Source: Bacteroidia bacterium
GTDB lineage: Bacteria > Bacteroidota > Bacteroidia > Bacteroidales > Paludibacteraceae
Length of the DNA: 64,000 nt
Direction of reading: 5' to 3'
Assembly (NCBI GenBank): GCA_009930305.1
Contig: RZYM01000011.1
Location: 1-64,000 of the forward strand
This document shows, piece after piece, positions 42,744-54,704 of this stretch. Each line of letters starts with the position of its first letter. Within the stretch, counting starts at the first letter, position 1. A program made the position numbers and the translations under genes. The notes beneath the pieces were generated by a model. The model searched no databases, was not told the DNA's origin, and worked only from the letters and a program-made list of their open reading frames with translations.

Positions 42744-44117
42744 TTTGTATTCCTCATATTTAGAGAGTACAACATCTACATAGTTTGCGATGTCATCTCC
42801 ACGACAATATCCGAATCTACATACATTATCAGTATAATATGTAGATTCGGATTTTAATCTTATATATGTTTCGACATTATCGTACCAAATATTAGGATCC
42901 TTACCATACTTTTCTGCTAAAGCTCGAGCATCAAAAATATGACCCGGACCTGAATTATATGATGCAAGTACAAACTTTACACGTTCTGCCGGATCTTGTA
43001 CGGACAAAAACATATTGTTCAATTGTTTTATATATTTAGCACCTGCTTTAATACTTAATTCAGGAACATGAAAATCGTCTTCTGTCATTCCTAAAGATAT
43101 TGCAGTATTAGGCATTAACTGCATTAACCCACACGCACCGGCCCATGATACAATTTGAGGATCAAATTTCGATTCTTTATATGCTACAGCCGCCAGCAAA
43201 CGCCAATCCCATGATGGAATGGATGCATATTTACGAAAATAATCATCAAAAGATGATATTTGATTTCTACCGGGAATTCTTGTTAGTCCGGCCGCTTCAA
43301 AATATTTACTTTTTTCAAAATACTTGCGATATATTTCTGAGAAATACAATTTCTTTTTTGTGTTCTTTGACCAATTATTAATGTACTCAAGCAATTCGGG
43401 AGAATTTTTAGATACGGCCCAAGCAGCTCTTTGGGGAAAACTTACATCTAAATCATAATTCAAATTGCCAAAATAAGTTTTGTTTAAACGAGCAATATCG
43501 TTATCTGCAATTGTCATAGATATTTGATGCATAGCTGTTTGGGCTATTAAGTCATCAATTGAAACTGAGTCCGGCGCAGATACTATTTCTATTCCACCAC
43601 CTATTTCATTATCCAAATCAGATAACCTATCCGCATATATTGTATTTGGCTTTACATGAACTACTTTCCCGGATAAATCAAGTACGTCGCGAGCCATTGA
43701 ATCTGATTTACATTGCACAACAACCTGATTGGTAATATATTCTCGGTTTGTAAAACTAACTTTATCCTTATACTCAATTGTACATGGTAAACGATATGCA
43801 ATCAAATCACCTTCTCCATTTACCAGCATTTCTACCATTGTTTCCTCATCTGGTGCAATGATTAACTCCATTTCTACTCCTATTTCCTTGCACAAATGAC
43901 TTGCAAATTCATATTCATAACCCATATCATTGTCTTTATAACTAAAATACGACATGGGTCCGAATAATGTAATCACACGTAATTTACCTGTTTCTTTAAT
44001 TTGCTTAAAGTCTACAACACCTTCGTTGTTACCAAATTTATCACATGCACTTATCGAAACTAACAAAGTCAATGATACTATGTATAAAAATAATTTTGCT
44101 ACACGATACATAACCAT
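42726..44117 (-). CDS. MltF-like lytic transglycosylase (periplasmic binding domain plus SLT domain)
   Basis: SBP_bac_3-like N-terminus; SLT motif AVAYKESKFDPQIVSWAGACGLMQLMPNTA. Confidence 0.9.
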   Translation of the reverse strand: MVMYRVAKLFLYIVSLTLLVSISACDKFGNNEGVVDFKQIKETGKLRVITLFGPMSYFSYKDNDMGYEYEFASHLCKEIGVEMELIIAPDEETMVEMLVNGEGDLIAYRLPCTIEYKDKVSFTNREYITNQVVVQCKSDSMARDVLDLSGKVVHVKPNTIYADRLSDLDNEIGGGIEIVSAPDSVSIDDLIAQTAMHQISMTIADNDIARLNKTYFGNLNYDLDVSFPQRAAWAVSKNSPELLEYINNWSKNTKKKLYFSEIYRKYFEKSKYFEAAGLTRIPGRNQISSFDDYFRKYASIPSWDWRLLAAVAYKESKFDPQIVSWAGACGLMQLMPNTAISLGMTEDDFHVPELSIKAGAKYIKQLNNMFLSVQDPAERVKFVLASYNSGPGHIFDARALAEKYGKDPNIWYDNVETYIRLKSESTYYTDNVCRFGYCRGDDIANYVDVVLSKYEEYKLWARP

Positions 44118-44225
44118 AATGTTTAATGTTTCTATTTTTATTCCGTAAATGTATACATTATTATTTTTTTATGCTATTTTTGCATTATGTTTTTTAGTAC
44201 AAGTCTAATATAAATTTATTGAATC

Positions 44226-44678
44226 ATGAGAAAAACAGTTACTTCGTTATGTATGTGCCTTTTATTAGCACTTGCAGCATGTTCTAATCCGGAACCTAAT
44301 AGTAGGGTTATCGGAACTTATGAATTAAGTTCAGTAAATATGAACGGAAAAGAATTGACAATAGACCAGATAATACTAGTTATGGAAACATATTATCCGA
44401 ACATGAATTTTGATTGTTTAAAAGACAATACCTTAGAGCTAAAAACCGATTACACATTCGAATCTGTACAAACTTGCGAATCTCCATTTGATATGCCTTT
44501 AACATTTGGCAATGGCACATATCAAATAGTTGATAAAAACATCACTCTTACTGAAACTGAAACTGAAACTGTAGTTGAAGGAATTGTCGCTGATGATTAC
44601 AATAGTTTCACAGTAGAAATGACTGTAGAAATTGGGGATATTCCAATGCTTGTTAAGATTACTCTCACAAAAAAATAA
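44226..44678 (+). CDS. Small lipocalin-like lipoprotein
   Basis: Lipobox ALAACSN; GTYELSSVNMNGKELT. Confidence 0.6.
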   Translation: MRKTVTSLCMCLLLALAACSNPEPNSRVIGTYELSSVNMNGKELTIDQIILVMETYYPNMNFDCLKDNTLELKTDYTFESVQTCESPFDMPLTFGNGTYQIVDKNITLTETETETVVEGIVADDYNSFTVEMTVEIGDIPMLVKITLTKK

Positions 44679-44724
44679 TCTTATTTTTATTCATATATTT
44701 CTTAATCTTAAAAAACTAATTTTT

Positions 44725-45192
44725 ATGTCAGTAAACAAAGTAATCCTTTTAGGAAATGTGGGCAAAGACCCTGAAGTTCGTTACGTTGATAACAATGTAG
44801 CAGTAGCAAACTTTACATTAGCTACAACAGAACGCGGTTATACAACTAGAGATGGAAAAACTATTCCTGACCGCACAGAATGGCACAATATTGTTGTTTG
44901 GCGCGGACTAGCAGAAACTGCTGAAAAGTATGTCAAAAAAGGCATGCAACTCTACGTGGAAGGGAAAATTCAGACTCGTTCATGGACCGATAAGGATGGT
45001 AACAAACGCTCAACCGTAGACATTTTAGGAGATGTTATGCAAATGCTTGGACGCAAAATTGATAACGGCAATTCTGATTCTAATCAAATAGAAGTACCTG
45101 CACCTGAGAAGAAAGTAGTCTCTTCTAAAAAGTCTGAAGAAGAACCATTTGCAAGTGTTCCACAACAAGATGGAGATGATCTACCATTTTAA
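44725..45192 (+). CDS. ssb: Single-stranded DNA-binding protein
   Basis: MSVNKVILLGNVGKDPEVRY, acidic tip DGDDLPF; start moved to 44725. Confidence 0.97.
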   Translation: MSVNKVILLGNVGKDPEVRYVDNNVAVANFTLATTERGYTTRDGKTIPDRTEWHNIVVWRGLAETAEKYVKKGMQLYVEGKIQTRSWTDKDGNKRSTVDILGDVMQMLGRKIDNGNSDSNQIEVPAPEKKVVSSKKSEEEPFASVPQQDGDDLPF

Positions 45193-45210
45193 TGGAGTAA
45201 AATAATCATA

Positions 45211-45240
45211 AAAAGTGCATCTTTACGGATGCACTTTTTT
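45211..45240 (+). terminator. ssb terminator aaaagtgcatc...gatgcactttttt
   Basis: 11-bp stem and T-tract. Confidence 0.85.
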
Positions 45241-45265
45241 ATTGTAATTGTAATTGTAATTTACT

Positions 45266-46075
45266 TTATAGTAAACAAGCAGGATTTAAATTTTCCTTCT
45301 CGATATCTTTAAAGTATTTATATGTACCAACTTTAATTTCATCTGTAGCAGCATCATCACATACGATAATACCCTTTGGATGCATTTGCAAAGCACTTAA
45401 TGTACACATTTGGCTAACACCGCCTTCAACAGCTGCTGCTAATGCACGCGCTTTATTATGTCCACTAACTAAAATCATAACCTCTCTCGCATCCATCACA
45501 GTTCCGACACCAACTGTCAATGCTGTTTTAGGCACCTCGTTAACATCATTCTCAAAGAAACGAGCATTTGCTATTACTGTGTCTGTATTCAAATTCTTTA
45601 TACGCGTGCGCGATGTTAATGATGATCCAGGTTCATTAAATGCAATATGACCATCAGGTCCTATTCCACCTAAAAATAAATCAATGCCACCTGCTTTCTT
45701 AATACGAACTTCATAATCAGCACACTCAGCAGCTAAATCATTTGCATTTCCGTTTAAAATATTGACATTCTCAGACTTAATATCTATATGATGAAAGAAA
45801 TTATTCCACATAAAAGAATAGTAACTTTCAGGATGACTCTTTGGTAAATTTACGTATTCATCCATGTTAAACGTAATAACATTTTTGAATGAGACTTTAC
45901 CGCTTTTATTTAAAGCGATTAACTCTTTATACATACCAAGGGGTGAAGATCCTGTTGGCAAACCTAATACAAAAGGTTTTGAATCTGTGGGTTTAAATGC
46001 TCCGATTTTTGCTACAACATAATTTGCAGCCCATTTAGAAACATTTGCGTAATCCGGTTCAATAATTAATCTCAT
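45266..46075 (-). CDS. nagB: Glucosamine-6-phosphate deaminase
   Basis: [42 protein letters not shown]. Confidence 0.97.
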   Translation of the reverse strand: MRLIIEPDYANVSKWAANYVVAKIGAFKPTDSKPFVLGLPTGSSPLGMYKELIALNKSGKVSFKNVITFNMDEYVNLPKSHPESYYSFMWNNFFHHIDIKSENVNILNGNANDLAAECADYEVRIKKAGGIDLFLGGIGPDGHIAFNEPGSSLTSRTRIKNLNTDTVIANARFFENDVNEVPKTALTVGVGTVMDAREVMILVSGHNKARALAAAVEGGVSQMCTLSALQMHPKGIIVCDDAATDEIKVGTYKYFKDIEKENLNPACLL

Positions 46076-46305
46076 AATTTTATAAATAAATTTATCAATT
46101 AGCGCCGTAGCAAAGGTAATAATATTTCAAGAAAATATACTTTTGTACAAAAAGAATATAGCTACGAGAAAAAAAATACGACTTATAAATAACTACACAA
46201 TCTATTAGTTAACGACTCAAAAGCGATGATTAAATGTATTACAAAACACAAATTTAATCTGTTTTTTGTTTATCTTTGTAGCTTAGACGAAATGTGAAAT
46301 TTTAG

Positions 46306-47394
46306 ATGCAATTCAAAGATATAATCGGCCAAAACGAAATAAAAGCATACCTTATAAAATGTGTGCAGAATAATCGAATCCCACACGCACAAATGTTTTG
46401 GGGAGCATCAGGAATTGGAAAATTATCTCTTGCACTAGCTTATGCGCAATATCTTAATTGTACAAACAGAACTGCTAATGATTCTTGTGGGAAGTGTCCG
46501 TCTTGTATACAATATCAGAAAGCCGTGCACCCGGATCTTCACTTCGTATTTCCTTATACTAAAATAAAAGGTAAAGAATATTGTGATGACTTCCTACCTG
46601 AATGGAGAGAAATGCTTAAGAACCATTACTTTAGTCTACAACAATGGCTTGAATCAATTGGAGCCGACAATAAGCAGGGAATTATTTATAGCAATGAAAG
46701 TGAAGAGATTCTGAGAAAACTCAGTTTAAAGAGCTATGAATCTGATTTTAAAACCATGATAATATGGTTACCCGAAAAGATGCACGAGTCATGCGCCAAT
46801 AAATTACTTAAAATATTAGAGGAGCCTCCCTCAAACACAGTATTTTTGCTGGTTAGTGAGCAGCCCGAGTTATTACTATCTACCATTATTTCTAGGGCAC
46901 AAATGATACATATTCCTAATATTCAAGCTGATGATATGAAGAATTCATTTTCTCCGGGAATAGTACACACAGCAAACGGAAGCTATTTACAGGCTAAAAT
47001 GCTGTTAGACCAAAAAGAAGAATCACAAGCTAACTTTATTATATATAGAACACTTATGGCTTATGTATTTAAACAAGATTTGGCTAACTTGAAAAAGTTT
47101 TCTGAAGACATGGCCGGTAAAGGTAGAGAACTTGCAAAAAGTTTCTTAGAATATGCACAACACGTAACAAGAGAATGCTTTATTGCAAATTTACAAGAGA
47201 ATACACTAAATTATACATACCCATACGAAGCCGAGTTTACAAGCAAATTTAGACGTTTTGTTAGCATTTACAACATTGATTCACTAACGGAACAATTTTC
47301 AAGAGCAGCATACGATATTGAGCACAATGTAAATGCAAGAATCGTATTCTTCGATTTGGGATTACAATTAATGACACAAATAAAATCATCATAA
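46306..47394 (+). CDS. holB: DNA polymerase III delta' subunit-like clamp-loader protein
   Basis: IGQNEIKAYL...HAQMFWGASGIGKLSLALAYAQYL; zinc motif CGKCPSC. Confidence 0.9.
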   Translation: MQFKDIIGQNEIKAYLIKCVQNNRIPHAQMFWGASGIGKLSLALAYAQYLNCTNRTANDSCGKCPSCIQYQKAVHPDLHFVFPYTKIKGKEYCDDFLPEWREMLKNHYFSLQQWLESIGADNKQGIIYSNESEEILRKLSLKSYESDFKTMIIWLPEKMHESCANKLLKILEEPPSNTVFLLVSEQPELLLSTIISRAQMIHIPNIQADDMKNSFSPGIVHTANGSYLQAKMLLDQKEESQANFIIYRTLMAYVFKQDLANLKKFSEDMAGKGRELAKSFLEYAQHVTRECFIANLQENTLNYTYPYEAEFTSKFRRFVSIYNIDSLTEQFSRAAYDIEHNVNARIVFFDLGLQLMTQIKSS

Positions 47395-47398
47395 TATT

Positions 47399-48553
47399 AT
47401 GGATTATACACTAGAAAAAGGTAATTGTCGAATTACTGTTAATGGATGCCGCAAGAATTCCAATCAGATGCTGAGCGTTCATGATTGGTTAGCTGACATT
47501 ACAGTAGATAGAGAATCATGCCAATATATAGAAGTTCAGTTTAAAAATACTAGAAAAGGTTTTTATTTAAACTCTAACAACCTGCAACTAGAAAAAGGTG
47601 ATTTGGTAGCAGTTGAATCTAATCCGGGTCATGACATCGGTACTGTAACATTACAGGGATACCTAGTTGCATTACAGATGAAAAAGAATGGATTTGATCC
47701 ACAAAAAAACGAAGTAAAAAGAGTTTACCGCAAAGCAAAGCAAGCTGACCTTGATAAATGGGAAGAATCAAAAGCAAAAGAACATGATGCAATGCTTCGT
47801 TCGCGTAAGATTGCACAAGACTTACATTTAGACATGAAGATTGGTGATGTAGAATATCAAGGAGATGGTAATCGAGCTATCTTTTACTATATTGCTGATC
47901 AGCGTGTAGATTTTAGAGAGTTGATAAAAGTTTTGGCTGATACATTCCATGTACGGATCGAAATGAAGCAAATTGGAGCCAGACAAGAGGCAGGACGTAT
48001 TGGAGGTACAGGACCTTGTGGTCGCGAATTGTGCTGCTCTACTTTTTTAAGTAGTTTTTCATCAGTAGGAACAAATGCTGCTCGTATTCAAGATCTATCA
48101 ATGAATCCGCAAAAACTAGCCGGACAATGCGCAAAACTTAAATGTTGTCTAAATTTTGAAGTAGATAATTATGTTGAAGCCCTTAAAGAATTTCCAAGCA
48201 AAGATATTCATTTAGAAACAGGTGCAGGCACCTATTATTTCTTTAAGCTAGATACATTTGCCCGCAAAATGACATACTCGTCTGCTCCTAATTTTCCCAA
48301 AGACTTAGTAGAACTAAGTTTGGACAGAGTAAAAGAAATTATTGCAATGAATAAAGATGGTAAAAAACCTGATAGTCTAAATGCGCAAATACAAACTAAT
48401 GTTCAATCTGTAGGATTTGCAACAGCTGTTGGAGAAGGTAGCTTAACGCGTTTCGACAAAAAGAAGAAAAAGAACAAGAAATTCCCTCGTCAAGGAACTA
48501 CAAAAGGAAACGAAAAATCAACAAGCAACCAAGGCGATAATGATGAAGCATAA
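47399..48553 (+). CDS. ricT: PSP1-domain protein, RicT/YaaT-like
   Basis: FYYIADQRVDFRELIKVLA, GGTGPCGRELCCSTFL, CAKLKCCLNFE. Confidence 0.9.
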   Translation: MDYTLEKGNCRITVNGCRKNSNQMLSVHDWLADITVDRESCQYIEVQFKNTRKGFYLNSNNLQLEKGDLVAVESNPGHDIGTVTLQGYLVALQMKKNGFDPQKNEVKRVYRKAKQADLDKWEESKAKEHDAMLRSRKIAQDLHLDMKIGDVEYQGDGNRAIFYYIADQRVDFRELIKVLADTFHVRIEMKQIGARQEAGRIGGTGPCGRELCCSTFLSSFSSVGTNAARIQDLSMNPQKLAGQCAKLKCCLNFEVDNYVEALKEFPSKDIHLETGAGTYYFFKLDTFARKMTYSSAPNFPKDLVELSLDRVKEIIAMNKDGKKPDSLNAQIQTNVQSVGFATAVGEGSLTRFDKKKKKNKKFPRQGTTKGNEKSTSNQGDNDEA

Positions 48554-49028
48554 AATTATATACATCGCTGCAGTATCTGCATTAGTACTATTCGGATGCG
48601 TCAAAAACACAGCGTATAATTCTTATAAAGGTACTGACGTAACCGGATGGAATCAAGATACTTCTGTTGTATTTGATGTTGATATTACAGACACTGTATC
48701 TGCATACAATATAATTTTAAATGTACGACACACAAGCGAATATCCATATCAAAATTTCTGGATGTTTGTACGTTCTTGTTCTCCTGACGGAATTGTACGT
48801 GATGACACAACGGCTTGTTTTTTAGCCGACAACACAGGTAAATGGCTCGGACAATCATATTTCTCTGTATATGAAATGCCTGTTATGTATATGGATAAAA
48901 TACGATTCCCTAAAAAAGGAGTTTATCACTTCGAAATATATCAGGGAATGCGAGATAGTATGCTCAGGGGCATAAGAGATATAGGTATTACTATTGAAAA
49001 ATCCGACTCGGAAGATGGGAAAGAATAA
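48540..49028 (+). CDS. gldH: GldH-like lipoprotein
   Basis: Lipobox LFGCVK; GldH-type sequence; position between ricT and trmB. Confidence 0.85.
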   Translation: MMKHKIIYIAAVSALVLFGCVKNTAYNSYKGTDVTGWNQDTSVVFDVDITDTVSAYNIILNVRHTSEYPYQNFWMFVRSCSPDGIVRDDTTACFLADNTGKWLGQSYFSVYEMPVMYMDKIRFPKKGVYHFEIYQGMRDSMLRGIRDIGITIEKSDSEDGKE

Positions 49029-49779
49029 ATTACAGAAATTTGCAGACATAGAAACATTTTCACATGTGTTTCAATATCCCTTTGGTAAACTGCAATCCGG
49101 AGCTGTTTTCCCATACAAAGGAACATGGAATAGCTTTTTCGGAAACGACAATCCAATTGTTTTGGAATTAGGTTGTGGTAAAGGAGAATATACCGTAGGA
49201 TTAGCACGGAAATACCCAAATAAAAATTTCATAGGTATCGACATAAAAGGAGCTCGTATATGGACAGGAGCAAAAGAATCAAACGAAACAGGCATGAAAA
49301 ACGTCGCATTTCTGCGTACAGACATAGAATTGCTCAATTATTTTTTCGGATCAAATGAAGTTTCTGAGATATGGATTACCTTTCCTGATCCACAAATGAA
49401 AAAAGTGAGAAAGAGATTAACCTCAACACGTTTCATGGAAGAATACGGACGTATAATGCGTGAAAACGGATTGTTACATCTCAAAACCGATAGTCCTTTT
49501 TTGTATCAGTATACGCTACTTATGGCACAAAACAACAATTTGGATATTGAACAAAACACAGACGATTTGTACCATACACCAAACATTGATGAAAATTTAT
49601 TATCAATTCAAACATACTACGAACAGCAATGGTTAGAACGTGGCATGAATATCAAATATATAAAACTCAAATTATCATCGCCTGCAGAATGGCTTGAACC
49701 TGACGATATAATTGAAGAAGATGATTACCGCAGTTTTAATAGAAGCAGGCGCAGTGCTAATAATCAAAGAACAGAATAG
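49015..49779 (+). CDS. trmB: tRNA (guanine-N7-)-methyltransferase
   Basis: [38 protein letters not shown]; start moved to 49015. Confidence 0.95.
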   Translation: MGKNKLQKFADIETFSHVFQYPFGKLQSGAVFPYKGTWNSFFGNDNPIVLELGCGKGEYTVGLARKYPNKNFIGIDIKGARIWTGAKESNETGMKNVAFLRTDIELLNYFFGSNEVSEIWITFPDPQMKKVRKRLTSTRFMEEYGRIMRENGLLHLKTDSPFLYQYTLLMAQNNNLDIEQNTDDLYHTPNIDENLLSIQTYYEQQWLERGMNIKYIKLKLSSPAEWLEPDDIIEEDDYRSFNRSRRSANNQRTE

Positions 49780-49811
49780 ACTAATTAATATTTACGATTA
49801 AAACCAAACAA

Positions 49812-50867
49812 ATGACATTGTATCCAAAACTAATACTTGATGCTCTTCAACATGTACGCTATCCGGGAACAGGTGAAGATATTGTTACTACCGGAATGGT
49901 AGCAGATAACATTCGCATTGAAGGCAATTCTGTATGGTTCTCACTAATGATAAAGCCTAACGATCCACTACAAAAATCACTCGTAAAAGCCTCAGAGCAA
50001 GCAATAATAACATACATTGGCGATTTTGTAGATATAAAAGGACATGTATCTGTAATGCAAGTTGAAAAAGAAATAAAAACAGCAGAAGTTCCTTTGTCAG
50101 GAGTAAAATGTAAAATCGCAGTATCTTCAGGAAAGGGAGGAGTCGGCAAATCAACTGTATCTGCAAATCTTGCAATAGCATTGCAAAAACAAGGATATAA
50201 AGTAGGACTTCTTGATGCAGATATTTATGGTCCTTCTATACCAAAAATGTTTGGCATAGAAAATGAACGACCGGTTGCAAATGAATCAGGCATGATAGTG
50301 CCTATCGAAAAATATGGCATTAAAATATTATCAATAGGATTTTTCGTAAACAAAGAGAGTGCAGTAGTATGGCGTGGAGCAATGGCAAGCAATGCAATCA
50401 AACAATTACTTACTGAAGCGACATGGGGAGATCTTGACTTTTTTATTATAGACCTTCCTCCTGGCACAAGCGATATACATCTTACTATAGTTCAAACGAT
50501 TAAACTTGATGGTGCTATTGTTGTAAGTACACCACAGGAAGTTGCTTTAGCGGATGCCATAAAGGGCATTGATATGTTTCAGAACGACAAAGTGGCAGTT
50601 CCTATTTTGGGACTTATTGAAAATATGGCATGGTTTACACCAGCCGAACTTCCAGAAAATGAATACTATATATTCGGTAAAGATGGTGTAAAGAAATTAG
50701 CTGAAGAACGCGGAATTGAGTTATTAGGACAAATACCAATTGTACAAAGTATATGTGAATCTGGCGATAGCGGCAAACCAATATGCTTAAACAACGATGG
50801 TATTGTATCCTCAGCATTTGACAATGTGGCAAAAAATAGTATCTTTGCACAAATATTACAAAAATAA
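49812..50867 (+). CDS. Mrp/NBP35 family Fe-S carrier ATPase
   Basis: SSGKGGVGKSTVSANLAIAL, DADIYGPSIPKMFG, DUF59-like N-terminus. Confidence 0.95.
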   Translation: MTLYPKLILDALQHVRYPGTGEDIVTTGMVADNIRIEGNSVWFSLMIKPNDPLQKSLVKASEQAIITYIGDFVDIKGHVSVMQVEKEIKTAEVPLSGVKCKIAVSSGKGGVGKSTVSANLAIALQKQGYKVGLLDADIYGPSIPKMFGIENERPVANESGMIVPIEKYGIKILSIGFFVNKESAVVWRGAMASNAIKQLLTEATWGDLDFFIIDLPPGTSDIHLTIVQTIKLDGAIVVSTPQEVALADAIKGIDMFQNDKVAVPILGLIENMAWFTPAELPENEYYIFGKDGVKKLAEERGIELLGQIPIVQSICESGDSGKPICLNNDGIVSSAFDNVAKNSIFAQILQK

Positions 50868-51220
50868 TGACAACAAAAAATCTAGTAAATATTATTGTTG
50901 GCGGCATACAAGAGCAAAAAGGATTACGTATTGTAACTGCTGACTTAACAAAAATACCAAATACCATTTGCAAATATTTAATTATATGCGAAGGTAATTC
51001 GAACACGCACGTAAACTCTATTGCACTAAAAACTAAAGATTACGTTCGCGAACACGCCAAAGAAAAACCAATGGCAATAGAGGGATTTGAAAATTGCGAA
51101 TGGATAATTGCCGATTACGGAGACGTAATGTTGCATATCATGCAACGTGGGCCCCGTGCATTCTACGACTTAGAGCACTTGTGGGCAGATGCAAAATTAA
51201 CAGAAATCGCTGATCTATAA
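50867..51220 (+). CDS. rsfS: Ribosome silencing factor RsfS
   Basis: EGNSNTHVNSIA, ENCEWIIADYGDVMLHIMQ. Confidence 0.95.
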   Translation: MTTKNLVNIIVGGIQEQKGLRIVTADLTKIPNTICKYLIICEGNSNTHVNSIALKTKDYVREHAKEKPMAIEGFENCEWIIADYGDVMLHIMQRGPRAFYDLEHLWADAKLTEIADL

Positions 51221-51221
51221 T

Positions 51222-53195
51222 ATGGAAAACAAACAACAGCCTCAAAAAAACCCAAACAACCAATCACCAAAGTTTCGCTTTAACATGTATTGGCTGTACG
51301 GAGCTATTGCAGTCTTTTTAATTGCAATAACTCTCATAAATGAGGAATCTCCTAAAAAGGATGTTCCATATTCTAATTTTCAAGAATATGTTGAAAAAGG
51401 ATATGTTGAAAAAATAGTAGTTATTACGAATAAAAATGAGGCCGATGTTAGTTTAAAAGACGATCCAGAGGCAATTAAAATTGTACTTGGTGAGGGAGGA
51501 GAAAAACTATATCCAAAGAAGCCCCAATTAACAGTTCGTATACCATCTCCTGAAAAACTAGACGATTTTATTTCGGCTAATTCTACAAAAACTGGAGAAA
51601 AAATTGATGTTAGATATGAGGAAAGAAAAGACTATTGGGACTCCCTAATATGGTCGTTTGGCCCAATTCTACTTATCTTTTTTATATGGGTTATTGCAAT
51701 GCGCCGCATGGGCGGTGGAGGTGCAGGTGGCGGTATATTTAATGTGGGTAAATCAAAAGCTCAATTATTTGACAAAGGCACAGCTGCAATAAAAGTAACA
51801 TTCAAAGATATTGCCGGTTTGGCGGAAGCTAAACAAGAGGTTCAGGAAATAGTTGATTTTCTAAAAAACCCAGCTAAATACACCTCATTGGGAGGAAAAA
51901 TTCCCAAGGGTGCCCTACTTGTTGGTCCTCCTGGAACAGGCAAAACATTATTAGCCAAAGCCGTAGCCGGAGAAGCAAACGTTCCTTTCTTCTCTATGTC
52001 TGGATCAGATTTCGTTGAAATGTTCGTAGGCGTTGGTGCATCACGCGTAAGAGATTTATTTCGCCAAGCTAAAGAGAAAGCTCCATGTATTATATTCATA
52101 GATGAAATTGATGCCGTTGGTCGCGCAAGAGGTAAAAACCCATCCTTCAACTCTAATGATGAGAGAGAAAATACACTGAATCAGTTGCTCACAGAAATGG
52201 ACGGATTCGGTTCTAATAGTGGAGTTATAATACTTGCAGCAACTAACAGAGCAGATGTACTGGATAAAGCCCTACTCCGTGCCGGACGCTTTGACAGACA
52301 AATAAGCGTAGACCTACCCGATATTCACGAACGCAATGAAATATTCCAAGTTCATTTACGTCCATTAAAATTATCAAAGAACCTTAACGTAGACTTTCTT
52401 GCAAAACAAACTCCCGGCTTTTCAGGAGCTGATATTGCTAATGTCTGCAACGAAGCTGCCTTAATTGCTGCCAGACACAATAAAACAGAAGTTGAAAAAC
52501 AAGATTTTTTAGATGCTGTTGACAGAATTATTGGAGGACTTGAGAAAAAAAACAAGATTACAACTGCATCAGAGAAAGCATCTATTGCCACACACGAAGC
52601 TGGACATGCATCCGTTAGTTGGTTGCTTGAATTCGCTAATCCTTTAGTTAAAGTTACCATTGTACCACGTGGTAAAGCATTAGGAGCAGCATGGTATTTA
52701 CCAGAAGAAAGACAATTGACTACTAAAGACCAAATGCTTGATGAAATGTGCGCACTTTTGGGAGGTAGAGCTGCAGAGCAAGTTGTATTTGATAAACTAT
52801 CAACAGGAGCCCTAAATGACTTGGAACGAGCTACAAAAATGGCATACTCAATGGTGGTTTACTATGGTATGAGCGACAAGTTATCGAATATAAGTTATTT
52901 TGACTCGACACAATCAGACTACTCATTCACAAAGCCATACAGCGAAAAAACGTCTGAAATTATTGATAACGAAATTAAGGATATCGTCAACACACAATAT
53001 CAAAGAGCTTTAACTATAATCACAGAAAATCGCAGTAAGCACAAAGCATTAGCAGATTTATTAGTTGAAAAAGAAGTTATTTTTGCTGAAGACGTTGAAC
53101 ATATTTTTGGGAAACGCCCTTGGGCTAGCCGCATGGAAGAAATTATTAAGGAAAGCGCAAAGAATGATAATAGTAAGCCTATAATAGAAGATTAA
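51222..53195 (+). CDS. ftsH: ATP-dependent zinc metalloprotease FtsH
   Basis: [16 protein letters not shown] region, HEAGH zinc motif. Confidence 0.98.
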   Translation: MENKQQPQKNPNNQSPKFRFNMYWLYGAIAVFLIAITLINEESPKKDVPYSNFQEYVEKGYVEKIVVITNKNEADVSLKDDPEAIKIVLGEGGEKLYPKKPQLTVRIPSPEKLDDFISANSTKTGEKIDVRYEERKDYWDSLIWSFGPILLIFFIWVIAMRRMGGGGAGGGIFNVGKSKAQLFDKGTAAIKVTFKDIAGLAEAKQEVQEIVDFLKNPAKYTSLGGKIPKGALLVGPPGTGKTLLAKAVAGEANVPFFSMSGSDFVEMFVGVGASRVRDLFRQAKEKAPCIIFIDEIDAVGRARGKNPSFNSNDERENTLNQLLTEMDGFGSNSGVIILAATNRADVLDKALLRAGRFDRQISVDLPDIHERNEIFQVHLRPLKLSKNLNVDFLAKQTPGFSGADIANVCNEAALIAARHNKTEVEKQDFLDAVDRIIGGLEKKNKITTASEKASIATHEAGHASVSWLLEFANPLVKVTIVPRGKALGAAWYLPEERQLTTKDQMLDEMCALLGGRAAEQVVFDKLSTGALNDLERATKMAYSMVVYYGMSDKLSNISYFDSTQSDYSFTKPYSEKTSEIIDNEIKDIVNTQYQRALTIITENRSKHKALADLLVEKEVIFAEDVEHIFGKRPWASRMEEIIKESAKNDNSKPIIED

Positions 53196-53220
53196 CCTCA
53201 AAATACGGAGGACACAAGCA

Positions 53221-54033
53221 ATGAATAATTTTTGGCAACGCACATTAACCGGGATTGCATTTGTGGCAGTCATACTGACAAGCATTTATTTTCAACAGAG
53301 ATATTTCATTTTCTCTGCGATATTTGGCATAGTAAACATATTAGCATTGTATGAATTTTACAAAATAACAAATATTAGCGACAGAGTAAATGTGCCTACC
53401 ATATATTTAATTATCTGCGGTACAATTTTATACTTCGGGTGCTTTTGGTTTTCAAAATTTGGTGGAGAAATTGTTATAGTGTGCTACGCAATGTGTATGG
53501 TAGCCCTACTTATTGCAGAATTATACAGAAAGAAAGCAGCTCCTACTCACAATATTGCATTTTCGCTTATGGGACAAGCAATTGTAGCTGTTCCATTCGG
53601 CTTACTAAACTTTATTGCCGTTCAACAAAACGTATATTGGTTGTATGCCTTATTTATTCTAATCTGGACATTCGACACAGGAGCTTATGTATTTGGTGTA
53701 AGTTTTGGAAAACATAAGATATTTCCGCGAATCTCACCTAAAAAATCATGGGAAGGCGAAATAGGAGGAGCGATCCTAACTATTATCGGATCATTGTTAT
53801 TTGCATACTTCATACCAGAAGTTGCTATTTGGAAATGGATTGTTTTTGGCTTTTTAATTATTATTTTTGGGACATACGGAGATTTGTCAGAATCTATGCT
53901 TAAACGCACAGCATCACTTAAAGACTCCGGCAGTATTTTACCTGGGCATGGTGGAATGTTAGATCGTTTTGATAGTTTAATGCTGATAATTCCGGTTATT
54001 TACATTTACCTTCAATTTTTAGAAGAAATATGA
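53221..54033 (+). CDS. cdsA: Phosphatidate cytidylyltransferase
   Basis: Polytopic; SPKKSWEGEIGG, GDLSESMLKR...SGSILPGHGGMLDRFDS. Confidence 0.95.
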   Translation: MNNFWQRTLTGIAFVAVILTSIYFQQRYFIFSAIFGIVNILALYEFYKITNISDRVNVPTIYLIICGTILYFGCFWFSKFGGEIVIVCYAMCMVALLIAELYRKKAAPTHNIAFSLMGQAIVAVPFGLLNFIAVQQNVYWLYALFILIWTFDTGAYVFGVSFGKHKIFPRISPKKSWEGEIGGAILTIIGSLLFAYFIPEVAIWKWIVFGFLIIIFGTYGDLSESMLKRTASLKDSGSILPGHGGMLDRFDSLMLIIPVIYIYLQFLEEI

Positions 54034-54704
54034 TACGCATTCATAAAGAAGGGAAAAATATGTTGCTTGTACTACTATTTACGCTTATCATCGTAAATGG
54101 TTTGTTATTTTACATATTTTTAACACCCACTGTTCCAATAATAGTGGCTGTCCTTTCGGTTGGCTTATTTATATTTTTCACATACTTTTTCCGTATAGCC
54201 AACAGAATCTTAGTAGCAGATGATACTTATGTAGTTGCACCTGCCGATGGAAAAATTGTTGTTATAGAACCTGTTATGGAAAATGACTTACTAAAAGAGA
54301 AACGAATTCAAGTATCTATTTTTATGTCTATTTTTGATGTTCACGCAAACTGGTACCCTATAACAGGAACTGTTAAACACGTATCACACCAGAATGGCCG
54401 AAAATTAGCAGCTTACCTCCCAAAATCAAGTTCAGAAAATGAGCGTTCATCAATTATAATTGAATCAACAAATAAACAAACAATATTAGTTAGACAAATT
54501 GCAGGCGCATTAGCACGTCGTATTGTAACATACGCCAAAGTTGGTGACAAATGCACACTCAACAGTCAACTTGGATTTATTAAATTCGGTTCAAGAGTAG
54601 ATATGTTTTTGCCTATGGATGCAGAAATTCTTGTTGATTTGCATGAAGAAACTGTTGGCAATGAAACATTGATCGCAAAATTGAAGCATACAAATGCAGA
54701 ATAA
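54030..54704 (+). CDS. psd: Phosphatidylserine decarboxylase family protein
   Basis: APADGKIVVIEP, FMSIFDVHANWYPI, FGSRVDMFLP. Confidence 0.93.
   Translation: MIRIHKEGKNMLLVLLFTLIIVNGLLFYIFLTPTVPIIVAVLSVGLFIFFTYFFRIANRILVADDTYVVAPADGKIVVIEPVMENDLLKEKRIQVSIFMSIFDVHANWYPITGTVKHVSHQNGRKLAAYLPKSSSENERSSIIIESTNKQTILVRQIAGALARRIVTYAKVGDKCTLNSQLGFIKFGSRVDMFLPMDAEILVDLHEETVGNETLIAKLKHTNAE

Noticed and set aside
45242-45260. Short attgta-type (TTGTAA)3 microsatellite after ssb
   Set aside because: Short, intergenic and AT-rich; likely chance next to the terminator.
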